64,000 bases of DNA from Tigriopus japonicus (GCA_010645155.1 CM021317.1:13898781-13962780), one strand, 5' to 3'. Shown: positions 25,201-40,200, counted from the first letter of the stretch. Translations and numbers: made by a program. The notes: generated from the letters alone by a model not told the origin.

Positions 25201-28200
25201 ATTTTGGTTTGCAATTAGTTTTTTAAACCAAAAGGCAGACCTTTGTCAATTACTTTCAAAATGTAAACAATTGCAATTTCATAGGTTTCTAATGTAATCA
25301 AACACAATAACACTTACTTCATCTTAATTATAAATCATTTGCTTAAAAAATCATGTACTTAATTTATTACAATTACAAGCGCTTTCAAATTGTAATTGAA
25401 AAAAAATGCAATTATATTTCAATTACATACATCATTTTTTTCAAAACTCCAACTTTCTTTTCTGCAAAGTTTCGGCACATAAGGAGACATCTACAAAAGG
25501 CCAAATATGGCCAGATGGAATTGCAGTGCACAAAACAATTTTAGACTGGATAAAAAATCTGTGTCAAAAATTGGATCCAATTTTTATGTAAGTAAAAAAT
25601 TCATTTTAATTTGTAATTGAAAAACCGTAATCACTTTGTTGAATTGTAATTAATGACCATTACATTGATCTCAAATGTAATTGTTTACAAACACGTGCTG
25701 AGTTGAAAATATAATTGCAATCAATAATTGTAATTGAAATTATTTTCTTTTTTAAATTACAATTACATCACAAGTCTGCTTAACAGTAATATCATGAAGG
25801 CTCCTAATTCCCCACAAAGATGATTGCTTTACTGTTCAGCTCCTCCCTCCAAATGTAAACCTAATGCTAATCAAGACTTTTGATTGCACTCCCTTCATTT
25901 CCAGTGTTAGCTCTCCAATCCTCCAATGCCGTGTCCTTGCCGTCTAATATCGATAATCTGTCCGACGAGGATGAGGATGATGAGGAGGACGAGGATCTTG
26001 ACGAGGATCTAAGTGAGCCCACCCACCACCATCTTGGACATTTAGCCCATGACTCGGCGTCCCACCCCAAGTTGAATGGACGGAGCTCTCTTCAGGGTGG
26101 ACATGAGAGGTATTAAATAGTTTGTTCAATTCAATCCGATTTCAATTTTCAATCCAGTCAATTCAGGGTCGCTATTCTTTCGTTTGATAGAGCTTCCAAT
26201 CCAACGACCCCTGTGAGACGAGGCAACAAACTGAAACGGAGAAAAGCTTACTACACGCGCCAAAGAAGTGACATCACGGTAAGAACAATATTGATCCTTG
26301 TCTTGGGATATCGGTGATTCCTAATTAGATTTTGACCCGAGGGCCCTGTGGGCCTGACGGCTTAAAGCGAGACAGTACCTAAATATAGAATCGACCTAAT
26401 TGCGAGTAAGGTATGCATATGGCATTAATGACGCTTGTTCCTGTTTCCCTTGGCGATGATTTAGACCAACCCGGTCGGTCCAACTTGGTCCCTGCCCCTT
26501 GACGCCTTTTTTGACGCCCAATTTCAATTTTCCTTGGCCAAGGTGAGTGCGATTGTGGGGATTGTCGTCATTCCAGGGCGAATAACAACCAAACACTCAC
26601 CTCACTGACTTCATTCGGATTGCGGATAAAATCCTATGAAACTTCTAACGTCTAACTCTTTAGTACGAGATCTTCATGAATGTTTTAAAGGCTCATACCT
26701 TTTTGAGAATCTGGCTTTGACTGTTGAAGAATTATGATCCCTGATTTCCCGACGGACAAGGCCGCAAACGTTTTAATTTCATTTTCGGGAAGCTGTTAAG
26801 AAACCGAGAGTAGAGAGGAGACTTTGGCTTTTTGAATACACAGTTAAACTTCTTCGAACGAATTTGTTATTCTACGCGTTCGGACATCAAATGCCAGATT
26901 TAGATTCTGTTCGATCAACTTTGAAAGGTTTTTGTGAGTTTTTTCGGTAAGAAGGCCTGCGGGCAAGATGAGACTGATATTTAGCCAAAAAATATTTTGT
27001 ACCTTGGAAGTAAATTGAATTGGGTTTCTCATCCTTTATTGAAACCTGATTTTCCTCGTCTAGTTTTCCCTGATGGTTCTGTACACAAGCCTTGGATCGT
27101 ATTTCCTGTGCGCGTTTTCATGATATCTCGTGTACTCTCCAGTAGGTGGCTCTAGTTCATTACGACATCCTTCATAAAGGCCGTCTTTGAGGATCAGCAA
27201 CTCTTGACGTGACTTGATCATCTCATTACCCAGCAAATTCTCGAAAAAAAATCCTCACGGTCCTAATCCTCGTTAACTTATCGGCTTCATCGCTCTGGTC
27301 GTTGGTCGTCGTCCTCTTGACGAGGTGGCAAGAATGCCCATATGGTCCACGGAAATGGGAAAAAATGCTTCAACACACATTTGGAGGCTCTCGATCTTCA
27401 TACCTTGATACATTAGTTCTTGTTTATTTCCCGGCTATTCTTATACGAACCCTAAGAACCTACCTCATTCTCAACCACCCTACTCTACTCAGGAATCGTG
27501 GTACTCTGAACTAGGAATCTTAAGCTAGAGTTAGGCCACTGCATAATCCCAGTGATGACTGGTTCATTTCCTGGTTATTTCTGGCACATGAAAGGTCGCG
27601 TTGAAGAGCACGAAAAGCTGAGTGTAAAGCACATCTTTGAGTGCGCCATTGATTTAAGAGTGTCAAATAGTACTTGTATTGGGAAAACATGAGACTTCTT
27701 TCAATCCAAGGTCTGGCTGTGGTGGACGTACTCACAATGGGAAAGATTTTTATGCAGGCAAAAGTTGGTCTGACACGTGGCTGATAAGCTAGGTTTAGTA
27801 TAGGAAAAAAATAGGCTCCAAGCCACACGCTTCCATATAAGTACAAACGAGTATGGATTAGAAATAGGCGGTTCATCACTCAATTAAGAGCTGAATGTAC
27901 GGAAATAAAGATACGGCAGCCTTTCCACGTATGTTTCCTACTCTTGATCTTTTTATTGTTTCGGCAACGTTTTTATTGCTACTCGTGATTTGTATTCAAA
28001 GTTGGTTGTATCGATGTATTTGCATATTTTGGACCTATTTGAAGTTTCAAGGGCAAGGGGGGGAAAAGCCGTTCTCCGTGAATACTTGGTTGAAAATGGC
28101 GGAAATGGAAAGGAAGACGGGCCTTTCAATCGAGTGTGAGCCCATTGCCGAGCACGAAAAAGAGCAAGGCGACGAAAAGAGAAGCCAGAAGGAAGGGAGA

Positions 28201-31200
28201 AGAGCGGGCCCCCTTTGGATGGTTGGTTGGTTGGTTGGTTGGCCGCTTGGATTTGACGAGCTCTTTAGTCTGTTCAAGTTCAGACGGAGAGTGGTTGCCA
28301 CAGAAGCGCATGCGGTGCAGAGTGAAGAAGATCATTTGTTGTGGTAGATATAGTAACTACATGGCATTACTAGTTATCCTCCCGAGGCTCTGGAGGATGG
28401 TTTATTGACACGACGTCTGTCCGCCGTGCTTGGAAGGGTCCAGATTGTCATGCCCCGTTGATCGCCCTTTTGTCTTTCTTTCTCTCTCTATGTGTCTCAG
28501 TTTCTTGGGTTAGAGAAATATGGAGGAGCGCCGAAACTGATAGTGTGACCTGGGTGCTCATTAGTCAGTGCGTGAACAAGTTGATCCAATTGCAAATATT
28601 GGAACAATGCGAGCCTTGGGCCGGATTATGGTGCGCTACTATCCATTCAACAGTGGCTAACAAGTCATTCGAGAGGTGCTTTTTCTTCTTCATCCCACTC
28701 CTCCCGCTCTCTTTCGCTCTTTCTGTCCACGGACAGACGCTAAAGTTTCACGTGATGAATGGCACTGGAAGTGGTCTTCTGATGCGAAGTTTGTGTGTGT
28801 TCCATTTTCGCAAAGTACTAAGTGAAGTGCTCAGTATGGACCGGTTTCCCTAAAACGTGGGAGTAAAAGCAATCCCTCCATCTTTGTCATGTTCGACCTC
28901 GGAGAGCTGATCCGCTCGCGGTCGAACAGTTTTCGAATGCATCGGAAGTCGTCCCATCAGTCGAATGTTAGCAAATCCAGTTGTGAGTCACGGAGGAACT
29001 CGTCCTTGTCCTCAACCAGGACCTCGAGCCCTTCACCGGACACCACGGAGAAGAATGACGGCCTCAAGCAAACTGAGGCCGGTGAGCCCGGACCTCCTTT
29101 GGCCAGTCCTAGGGCGCCCAAACGCAAATATGGCTTGTCCAGTTCCTTCAAGGAGGAATACTTTGGACACGGCCCTCTGGGCATGTTCCTCGTGGTTCCA
29201 GCTGTGAATATGAAGCAAAATAAGATCAATGGCAATCATTCGGTAAGGCGGAGCAAGTATTTTGTCTTGGAAGGTTAATATAATTCGACGGCAAAGTTCC
29301 ATGAGGTGGTCCCTAAACATGAGATATTAAAATAAGCAGATTAATCCCAGGCAAGGATTAGGTCGTGAAAAGTTTCCGACGAGATGCGGTAGGGACCCAA
29401 AAACTGTTTCTCCTTTCCCCCTTCAATTCTCTGAAGGAACCAAAACAACGTAATTCCTTTCCAACGGCGGATGGATGATGGGTTGGTTCCTGGCCTGGTG
29501 CTAGATCAACATTTACCAACTCAATTACCATAACAAACTTAACTTCTAACACGTTCACCAAGCTGGAGTTGCCCACAAACAACCTAACCAGATGTCACTT
29601 TGGTTCACTTTCAGGGTCGAAGTAAGAGCCTTACTAGTATTGATGCGCTCAATCCTATGTCCAACATGAGTATGGACGCGGATTGTCGGTCCGAGACCGA
29701 ATTGGCCGGAGAACGGCTCACTGTGCCTTTACGCTGTGATTCGGCCGGTGGAGGCCTCTCCCATCAAGGGGGCGGCTACCAACGAAGGCGGAAACTCTCC
29801 ACCACTGGCAAGGTAAGCCATACACGTGGAACATGCCTGGAAGGACTTTCATATTCACTTTGTTTGAAACTGCACACACCTTGGACGAAAAGTTTTCGTT
29901 TTCTTCCCCCAACTCCAGGCCAACAAAAAGTTCTTGGCCGAGCGTGGAAAACACATCCACAAGTTCTAGGAACCTCGACAAATTAGCACCATGTTTACGA
30001 AATGAATATGTTATCTATAGACTCGTCTAATTGCTCTTGATGATTCTTTAATAGAAAGTTGACTAGGTTGCGTGAACGTGAACTGAGAAGTGCAAAGTAA
30101 CACTCACCAAACCTAGTCAATTGTTAAAAAATGAGTCATCAAAATACGTACAAAAGCTTATTTTCAAAAAACTGACAAAATTCATGTTGAGGTTTTTGAA
30201 CATTTCACAAGAAGCGAAAAAATTAGAATAGAATACTTTCATCACAAATGGAAAATAGTTTCGTTGAACCTACATTGATCACCTGCATTTTCATCTTTTG
30301 CAGGTTTCGAGTTCGGAATTTCTCACCGTCAGCTTCGAGTGCTTCGATGGTGAGAGAGGGCCTGAGGAATTTATGCCTGCCACTCGAGGCACTTGTCTCA
30401 GGTAAGATTGGCAATTTATCTCACGCACTCTTTCATCTTGTTTAACATCTTCCGCTAATCTAATTCAATCCAGAGATTCATGTCTCTGCGCACTTCCCAA
30501 GTCACTTGAAGTTTTGCCAAACTGATCAAATCCAAAACTTTGGTCCGAGAAACTTGAGGTTTTCTCCCCTTCAGCTGTATCAAGATCGAAGAACTCTACC
30601 AGAAGAATACATATCAGAGTCCCTTGCAAGAAATGGGATGCCAAAGTCCAAGACTTTTTGCATAAACAACCTCTTACTTGTTCAATCTTGGGCTCCGAAT
30701 ACAGATTGACACCTTCTTAGTCTCAATAGGCATCCAATTTCATCAAGTTAAGAGCAGTTCTAGGAGGAAAAGGGAGACAATGATTGGTGTGCAGTCTTGG
30801 AATCCCGAGGAGGTACCTGACGTCAAAGAATGGTCCAGAGTTTATCCTCGACATTCCTGTTAAATCTTCCGAATTCCTCTTGCTTTTGAATCTCGAAGGA
30901 CAATAAGAGTGTTCTTTAGGGAGGGCAAATGGCCTTTCTTCATCGACTACACAATGGCTAAACTCGACAATATTTCAATAGGTTAACCTTCTCCTCTCCC
31001 AGAATCATCAGAACAAGAGGAAGAATAAAAGAGTCTAGCTTTTTGGCGCCATAGTGTGAAATGTATGAGAGAGTTTGATTTCTTCGTCGACCTGATGGGG
31101 GAAGGAGCATGGTCTTTGAGTGATAAGAGACCTCGATGATGAATCAGCTTTTTCACAAAGCACACAGCCTTCAGTGTTCCTCGGATAAGAACGGACTCAA

Positions 31201-34200
31201 TCAAACCCAGAGAGAGTATTTTGAGTCATTCTTTTTCAGATCTAATCTTATTGTTCCGAACTTACTACCAGGGTTGGTTCACGAGGAACAAAAACCATCA
31301 GACATTTAACGTCTGGTTTTTGGTTTTGTAGCTTAAATTGAGTGTGTTAATCAAGACCGAACTAGAGCCACTGTGGCAAAATAGTACGCGCATGAGTTTG
31401 GTGCCAGTCTCTTCCCTTAATACAGTTGGACAATAGAAAAGCTTATGAAAACACTTGCATGAAAATGTAAGTAAGGGCAAGTATTTAGGAAAACAGAGTA
31501 CTTGTCAATTTAGTTTTGTACTTTATTATGTCTTGTACAACTTTATTACGACACTCCAATCAATCTCATGAGCATACTCTTCTAGTTGTAATGGCTCTAG
31601 GTCAAACAGGTTTTTAAACCTTTTTGACCTTATCAACTGAAGAGATGTTCATTGCCTACCCTGCTTTTTCTTCTTTGACTCAATTTCGATAAGGGGAAGT
31701 TTAAACAAGTAGTAAGTTTTTGTTCGACACTTTGTTGACCCGATTCTCCGAGATGGGACCACGAACCAATCAGGATTGGTTGTCATTGTCAAATTCGAAT
31801 GGGTCTCTCCCCGATCTGCGAAAGATCCCCATCCAACCTTTTGGCGGCTTATCCAGTTGGAAATCTTTTGAAAAGCTCAAGACTTTGGCAACGCGTACCT
31901 CGAGAACCCTCTCCAGGATCCACTCCAAATCTGATAGGTGCTCTGTCGCACAAGCTCTTGATTTAAAGGGTTCCCGGTGTCACTCATTAAATTTGTTCCT
32001 TTGGCACTCTTCAGCCTTCCCGAGCTGATTCGCTCTCAATCCTTGCCCGAGGGAAGCTCCCATGGGGAAAATAATGACTTTCAACCGCAACGACCACGAC
32101 CTCTCAAAAGACCCTCTGAGGCCCAAAGAGCCGCTCAACAATGGAAATCACACTCAAGAAAGATGTCTTTACGCAGGTCTTTGTTTCTCTCATCTCGTGT
32201 TACTCAACGAGCATGTCCTTCAGTCTTCACTTGGAGGGATTGGATTATGGAACGAAAGGTCCAATAATGTTACTCTATTTTCTCTCTCATTCTTTCTTCC
32301 AGGGAAGCCATTGCCACCGTGTGCGAGCGACGAGGCATAGATGTGGACTCGATTAACGTCTATCTAGATAATTCCACGACACCCTTACCTCTTTTGACCA
32401 CAGAGACTGCTTGGCTGGGAGGAAAACTGATCAGCATTCGAGGTGAGCAGCCTTAGAACTCTTTGTCTCGGTCCTTCCCGAAAAAAATGTGTGTATAACT
32501 GGCCCATCTAATCGGGAAGGAACCGCTTTTTTCCCTTCGAGACAACCAAAGAAACTTCTTCGAGTGCAGTAGTACTTTAAAGAAGGGGGATCTCATATCA
32601 TTGATCAATGTGAGTTATATACTTCTTCGAGCAATAAATCCACCCCGGCATTTGCTCTCAACCGACAAGGATAATGGGCCGCAGAGCAAGTGTTCTTAAT
32701 AAATGAGAGAATTGGACGTTCTTGCACGCTGTCTAATCACTCGAGGTCGGATTAATAGTTCGCAAAAACTGGGAAAATTGGCTAGACATCAGATGGCCGG
32801 CCCGACATACATTTTTTATGGGCGACAAAGTGAACTTTTCAGCAAGCTTCATTTTCTTCCACAACATCAATTTTTAGTTATATCAAACTTTATTTTTGTG
32901 AGCAAGCAGGCTTTTTTTAATATTTTGAAACTGTGTTTTATCAAGCCAATTTTATCATCAAATATGACAACAAAAATGCCAAATCACCAAATTTTGCAGA
33001 ATTCGATTTTCTGGAATTGCCAGAAACTGTCATTTAGAAAATGTCAAAACTTCGTGTCCCAACTTTTCGTCATTGCCCTAAGCTCTTAAAATGGATGTAG
33101 GAATAATTTTTTTACTGACCAAAACACACTTTTTGAAAAGGCCCCCCTTTATTTAAACTATTTTTGAAGGACTTATATCCAGCTTTGGGTGTCAATGAAA
33201 TGCCAAACAGTATGCTAGTTCAAAGTCATGAATTGGAAAATACCACCTTTGCTCATACCCTCTAATCAGATGTTCATGGTGGTGCCATGTACTCCGCGGG
33301 ATGAAGACGTATGATCCGCTCAAGTCTTTTGACGGGTAAAAAAATCCTGGAAAATTGCTCGACTCCCAAGGGAGCTTGGGGTCTTTTCAAAGTCCTTCTT
33401 GACGTCAAGATCTCATAAGCCTTGTACGTTTCCCTTCTCGACTTTTAACCTTTTGCCTCCTTTAGTCATGTGTAGAACTATGCACACTGCAACACAGAAC
33501 ACAGAAGTTTGGTCTACAGGGGGCGGCAAAAGTATCCTGACAGAATATTCAACCCTTGTTCTGTTAAAAGTGCGTGTTGAAAAACTAGTGCAAATAGTAT
33601 ATTGCACCACTCGTCTTTCTCATTTTTTAACGGTATTCAAAGAAATTGGGATGCAAAAATTTGAGTGTTTATTTGTGGTAAGGAGTTTGAAAAAGCCACA
33701 AATGAATCCTTTTTGGCTAAATAAATGCTCTTTGTGAGCAATCTTATATCCAAATGGTCAGTCCTAGATCCTTATAAATTTCGACGATAAAGAATAGCAT
33801 AAATCAGCCAAAGTCAATTTTTAAAATATCTTCTTTTGGTTATCACCACTCGGGCTGGGATTGCCAAAAAACATGGTTAAACCATCTACATTTAACAATC
33901 AAAATATATTTTGTCCAACAAGTGTTTGGAGTTTTGAAAAAAGGCTTTATATCCATAAGTGTCATTTCCATTTTCCAAACTTTTCTCTAAAACCTGACCT
34001 GAAGTAATTTGAAAGGTTTGAAGTTTTTTCTCAATATTTCTTCCCTCCCTTGTATTATTGATTGGACAATTGGGAGGGAGTCTGTTTATTGTGTCCAAAG
34101 TGCTTGCAAGCCATCATTTGGAACAAAACTTTTCCCTCGGATTTGACTGGTTGTATTGAGGGGGGTCAACAAGCCAAAAAATGACCATTATTGTTATTAG

Positions 34201-37200
34201 GAACCATTGTTAGAGTATGAAAGAGACAACACGAAACTTGGTTTTTCCCGAACGAGAACTTGGCAAAATGTTTCCTGTTCGACTCAACTAAAGAGGAACA
34301 TTTTCTTCAGGCCTCAAAACTTGTCGAGTAGATTAGATAATCGATCAAAGACCGACTTGAAATTTTAAATTCATAACCACATGGTTTAACCATTGTTCAT
34401 CCACATCATTATTGGCTCCATATGAAATTCAAGGTTGATTTTAGGTGTTAAATGAATTTTGAACATATGACATTTTATAGACCCCCACAATTCTTGAATA
34501 TTTTTATAAGAATAATGCACTTAGTTTTCAGAAATGGCATTGATTTGTGGTCGGGATATAAATAATAAGTTAATAACACTTCAAATTTTTAATCGATCAA
34601 AATTGCAAAGAGTTTGAAAATGTCCTCTTTACGTTCGCCATTAATTGTCAGATTTTTCTAGGAAAAAAACATGGCTTTAGAGAAAAAAAGGAAAAGAAAT
34701 TCACACTGGTCTACCCAAAAAAAAATTTAAAAATGCGACTTTTCACAGAAAGCAGGGTTCAGTTAGGAATGATTTTCTATGCAACCTTAAACTGGAATCG
34801 AATCTTGTGAGGTGAAAATTATTCAAATTGTGAGTAATCTTTGACTCTCTTTCTCTCTGTCTCTTTCAGCCAAAGACGATTCCAAATCTCCCATTCGTGC
34901 TTCTGAACGAATTTCAGTGACAGCTCCTCCAAGTCGAAAAGCATCGGCAGTCAGTAATGTAAGTACAACTGCCCCCAATTTTTCTCAGAAATAAAGTACC
35001 TAGGGGGGCTCAATGCTCAATTATTCCAAAAATTGACATTACCCGTCCCCAATGAAGTGACAAGAGCACTAACGAAAGATAGGATGGGCATCTTTAGGCT
35101 CGGTTTGAGCACATTCTTGGCTAATTGGAGCTTGCGGTTGGGTTCCAAGAATTCCCTCCATACTTGAGCTCGAGTTCCAAACGTGGAACTTGGAGGAAGG
35201 TTGGTCGTTCGTCATCCATACCAGATGGGGGCCTCACAAATCTTCCCCAATGTGTTTTTGCGACCATCCACTCGAGTTTTCCCGCTGCTGGCTGTTTTAA
35301 AATGCTTAGGATACTCGTCTAAACATACTAGGTATATCCGTTGCAGAGTGGTCGTTCGAGATCCCGGCTGTTCAACTCGGCCTCATCCTCCGAGGAGACA
35401 GCCTCGCTTTTGAGCTCGTCTTTCGGTGGATTGGGGTCCTCGAATCCGCAGCAAAGTCTTTCAGCCCTCAATATCAGTGCCTCATTCGACACGAACACCC
35501 TTCGGGTCTCCAGCACCACCAATGCCTCCACTTCACTTGCTCCTAATAGCGGCCAATCATCGGGATCGGCCGTGGCCAACAAGGCCGCCAAAACGGCCAA
35601 TCGATGGAGTGGCCTTTGGGGAACCTCATCGAAGGTAAGAACCTCTTTCTTCCCCTTAAGTATATGGATGTTTTAAAGTGAAGGGAAGAAAGAGAAATTC
35701 TAGCTTGTTCTCATTCTGTTGAAATGCATGTTTAAGTTTGGGCAATGGGCATAGAGAAAGTTAGAGTGGTAAAGTTGAATGTAAATCCGATTTCTAGTCA
35801 GCTAATTAATGATCTGGGGTAAACTTAGGGCTATTTGACTCAGGCTTAACGAGAGGATAAAGAACGAAAGCTGATGAGCACGTATCTCTTACCTTTCAAA
35901 AACTCTGGTTGTACTAAACCTTTTTGACCCAAAAGTGTCTATTAAAACTACCATCAAGCACTGCTGATGACTTTCACAACAACTTTCTAACAGCTGTCGT
36001 GAAAACGTGCGACTACAACGCCATTCAGCAATCTGCGGCTGATCTATGGATGTGGGTAAATTAGGGAGAGAAAAAATAGGTAAAATAGGTACCAAAAGCA
36101 AAATCTTCATTGTGAGTATTGGCCTTATTAGATATTTATCAATGCAATGCTGAAATCAGTTTAATCAAAACATCAAATATGGATTGATTTGACGATTCAA
36201 TTTGTGTTTTGTAGTCTGCGGCAAACGTATTCCTGACCATGGGATATCTTTATATCCAGTTTTGTCTGTACCTTGAATGATAGATGTATTACCACTAACC
36301 ATTTTGTTGATCCATTCTTCAGGATAAGCATAAGCATAAGCATTACCAAAACAATATCAAGAGCTAGAATGTCCCCTTCTTCCCTTTACTTTAATACGTT
36401 TATAAGCACCTCGGGAGGTAAATCAAAGCCAAGCCCTGATCCAAAACGGATACCGCTCTCGTGACGAGTTTTTTTGCCTTCCAACGTGATTCTGGTTACA
36501 ATCTTTTGAGACAAATGGCACCAAAACAAATAATAGGCCTTTGTTCGTGGCCTTTGGAATGGGTTTTGGGGAGGTCTTTTTGGCCAAATATTAACCAAAA
36601 AGCAATCTGGAAAGGGACGGACAACCAGGATTTTTGAGAGGAGCGCCGATTATGGACCTCTAATGAAACTCGTTATATCGAGGTCGCCTGGAGAGCAATT
36701 ATCCCCATGCAACACTCTAAAAGGGAACATGTTCCACCAATTGAGGGCTTCCTTACTCAAGGGATTGCTAGATTCTCCGCTCTTTTTAAAAAGAACTAGG
36801 AAAGTTTCAATGCAGTTAGAGCGGAGTGCAATTGAATTTGGAGCCGAATTTATGGGTCCACCTTCTGTGAAGGTCGAGCGAGGCAATAATACCTCGGGAA
36901 CATCAAGTATCTCGTGGAAATGGGATTGCTTGCCCATAAATTTACCTTCACCTCTCTCTCTCTTTCTCGTTCGCTGTGGATAGGAATCCAAAATGGGCGC
37001 CTTAGTGAACCAGTTGGACACGTATTCAAAGATCGGCATCCCCAAACTGCACCATCAGGCCAGTTTCGCCTTTGAGGACGAAGTGGAAGAAGGTAAACAC
37101 ACACGTCTCTGCTAATATTAACCCCAGTCATTAATCACTACTCTCCCGTTTCATTGTATACCTATGTGCAGCCTTATATAGCCTTGAAGAGGACTGGTCA

Positions 37201-40200
37201 GATATCGTCCGGCATTCGAATGGTCTCTCGGAACGGATTCGCAGTCAACAAGCGGCCATTTGGGAGTTGGTCGAGACGGAAGTGGCCTATATTAGGACCC
37301 TGAAAGTCATCCAAGATGTGAGTAATGGCTCAATGAAATGACATGCCGTTTTGCTAATTTGAAGTGAATCAATAAACATTATGAATGTTTTAATATTGAT
37401 TTCTGAAAAGGTTGTGAACATGTGCTTTTGTTTGAATGTTGAAAGGGAGATTTTTGGTATTGTTGTATCGTGCTCGTGAGGCTTTATCATGAAACATTTG
37501 GCGGAGGGGGGGGATGGATTTTTTAGTACCGCTACAAGATGATTAACATTGTTTATAAAATTACCGTTTTTATGAAATTTGATCTACCAATGAGTTACTG
37601 TTGGCAGATCTGGACAACCCTTGAATAGTGGGTTGCTCAATTAAATGATTTGTTTTTGGTGTCTGACGTACTTTCGGTTCATTACGTTGATTGGAAAGTA
37701 ATTTTAGTGCTTTTATAAAATACATGCTTGATTGCAACTTAAAGCAACATTTTGAAGTTTGTGGAAAAGGAAACATTCCGATCATTTTTTTGAATATTTT
37801 GCAACTTGTCAAAAAAAATTGATCGTTCGATAGTTTAATAACCATTTCTAAAACTTCATAGCAATTATCTGAAAATAGTTTTCCCCAAGATATCTTTTCA
37901 ACCTAAATTATTTCAGCTCTTTTTGAACTGCCTGTGTAATCTTCAAAACAACTCCATCCTCTCCGAAATTGACACGGAGCGTCTGTTCTGCAATATCCCT
38001 GAGATCTACACTGCCAACCGGATCTTTTGGCACGAGAACATTAACCCTATGGTGAAGGCTTCCAGGATCTCTGGGGAACCTCTGGATCCCAACATGATGG
38101 TGGATGGCTTTCTCAAGGTAAGATTATCGTCTTGATTTGGCATTCCACATTCACGAAAACTGGGATTGGCAAGCAATTCAATTGCTCACGGTTCGTACTA
38201 CGTTCAAGTAAGGACAGAGATCTTGGCAGTAGCGCTCTTTGAGAGGCCTTGGTTTCTCTTGTGTTGGAAAATGGCAATTTCCTCAGCCATTGTCTATTCA
38301 CAGAACATGCTTTGAACAAAAAATACACACAAAGAGACTGTCGCTTCCGTCGCTTGGAAAAGATAATTAGCTCAACATGTATTTCCATATTTTCGTCTCG
38401 TGACAATCAGGGTTGCGGGAAGAACACGGATCGAATTGATCGAGTACTTCCTACCAAGAAAGGGCTTCCCTTTCTATTTCAAGTGCGAGACCTGCAGAGA
38501 CAAAAGACAATCTGAAGACAGACAGACAGTCATCTGTTAATCCGCCCTTGAGACTTTAAGGACAGTCTTTCAAGAACGCACCAACCTAATTACCTCCCAG
38601 GCTCGTTAAAATAGTTGGTTCGGCCGGGTCTTTCCTTTCGTTCTTCTCTTGAGAGTTAATGGAAGTGAACTTTAGCGAACGTTAGAAACATGCCCCACTT
38701 TGTTCATTGGTCATTCCTCAAGTGAAGTTGGCCTTGGGCCAAAACATGCTGAGAGCGGTCCATCGAGAGAAACCTTCTTTTGGAACCGACCAGCCAACAT
38801 CCGTCGGCCGACTTTTGAACTCGATGTTTGGATGAAAATTTTGATTAGCAAAGTTCCAGGGATTCTGGTGGGTAAGAGACGTCATTTATAGTTGTCACCC
38901 ACAGCCAGACAACCCATCATTTTGATCATCAAGACTCGAGTTTGCAGTTGTGTGAATCGAGGGAAATACAAGTTCCTCCTGAGGGAAAACGAAAGGAGAG
39001 AGAGAGAGAAAAAGAGTTTGCATTCTTCTCTCTCCCTGTCTCATCAATCATGCCTCAAAAATGAACTGAGGTCCCCTCTCTACCTTGGATGACTGACTGG
39101 GCCATCATCATCATCCTTGGCCTGTTTTTTCTGATACAGACTACCTCAAATAAATTGTTATATCAAGCTACCATGGCTAAGCTTACAATCAAGAAGGCGT
39201 TCATTAGTGTTTAAAAGACCAAAAGAGGGCACTGCTAGTCTTATAAATGTATTTGTAAATTGAATGTAAAGCAAAAGGGCGAAACAGGAAAAAAAAATTG
39301 CGCAGATTCACTAATCTTGTTATCAGATTCCAAAAACAGTCCCAGTGTTACTTGTTGATGAAATGAGCAAATTGAACACAACCTAGATGGCGTTGTTGAT
39401 GACTGCACTCTTCTACGACAGTGCACTAGTACGGACAAGTTTCCTAAGACTTCAAAAGTGGCCTGAATTTTAAACTTGCGATCATATGCATCAAGTTGCT
39501 ATTTGTCAGCTACATTCCTACTTTATAAATTCTAAAAGAGGTCTTTGAAAAAGATTGATCTAAACAGGAATGCAACTAACAAGGTCAGTTTGTATCGTCT
39601 CAGCCTTCCTTTGAAAATGTTCCGCAGTAAATTTTGAAAATCTCCTGGAAGTTTTGGCCATTAGCAAAAAAACCCTATTTTTAGGATCAAGAGAGCGGAC
39701 CGAAACGTGTGTTAACAAACCCAGAGTCCAAAAGACACATTCTTATTTACCAAACGTTACATTGGATCCAATTCGGAAAAAAACCGTCGTCGTTGTCGTC
39801 ATGATAATAGGAAGTCCGTCAAGTAATTTAGTCTCATTAGCGAGTCAATAACCTACAATAGAAAGGAAGGCTCTGTCGGAAAGAATATGGACTCCTCATA
39901 CTTCGTTGCTATCAACATGCGTCAGACCCATATTCTATATTTACTCATGTTGGTGCCTGATGTACCTACATACTCGTACTTTCTCACCAACACACCCCAA
40001 CACAAAACGTTTAAAGAGCTCGATCTAAAACCATACCATTGATTTGGGAGCCTAAAATGAGAGGCTGACTGACTTTATGGTCTTCAAAATCCGTGATGTC
40101 ATTGAGATCCATACAGGGGTAAAGGTTTTCTTAGTATTCTTAGGTTATATTGTACTTTACAGCGATGACGTAGTAAATGTGGTGGTTTGGATAGAATAGA

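Larger units (their letters stand above)
23193..25904 (+). other. RhoGEF intron 2, repeat-bearing
   Basis: Holds a foldback copy (23265), a GGGTAATGG element (23553), a Buster-type element (24325) and a GTAATTG-rich element (25236). No exon recognised. Confidence 0.5.
30402..32302 (+). other. RhoGEF intron 6 with transposon and optional exons
   Basis: Contains the TAGAGCC-family element at 31363 and the candidate exons at 31713 and 32015. 30402-31360 shows nothing further. Confidence 0.5.

Noticed and set aside
28085..28135. Possible duplicate of exon 2, because both contain ATGGAAAG(A/G)AAGACGGGCCT
   Set aside because: Only about 20 bases match, the frame meets a stop after RV, and no splice sites frame it. 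Chance or a short relic.
28222..28241. (TTGG)n as a functional repeat
   Set aside because: A short simple-sequence run of a kind common in introns.
33512..33610. Transposon terminus CAGGGGGCGGCAAAAGTATC
   Set aside because: No partner end within the following kilobase or more, so it cannot be delimited.
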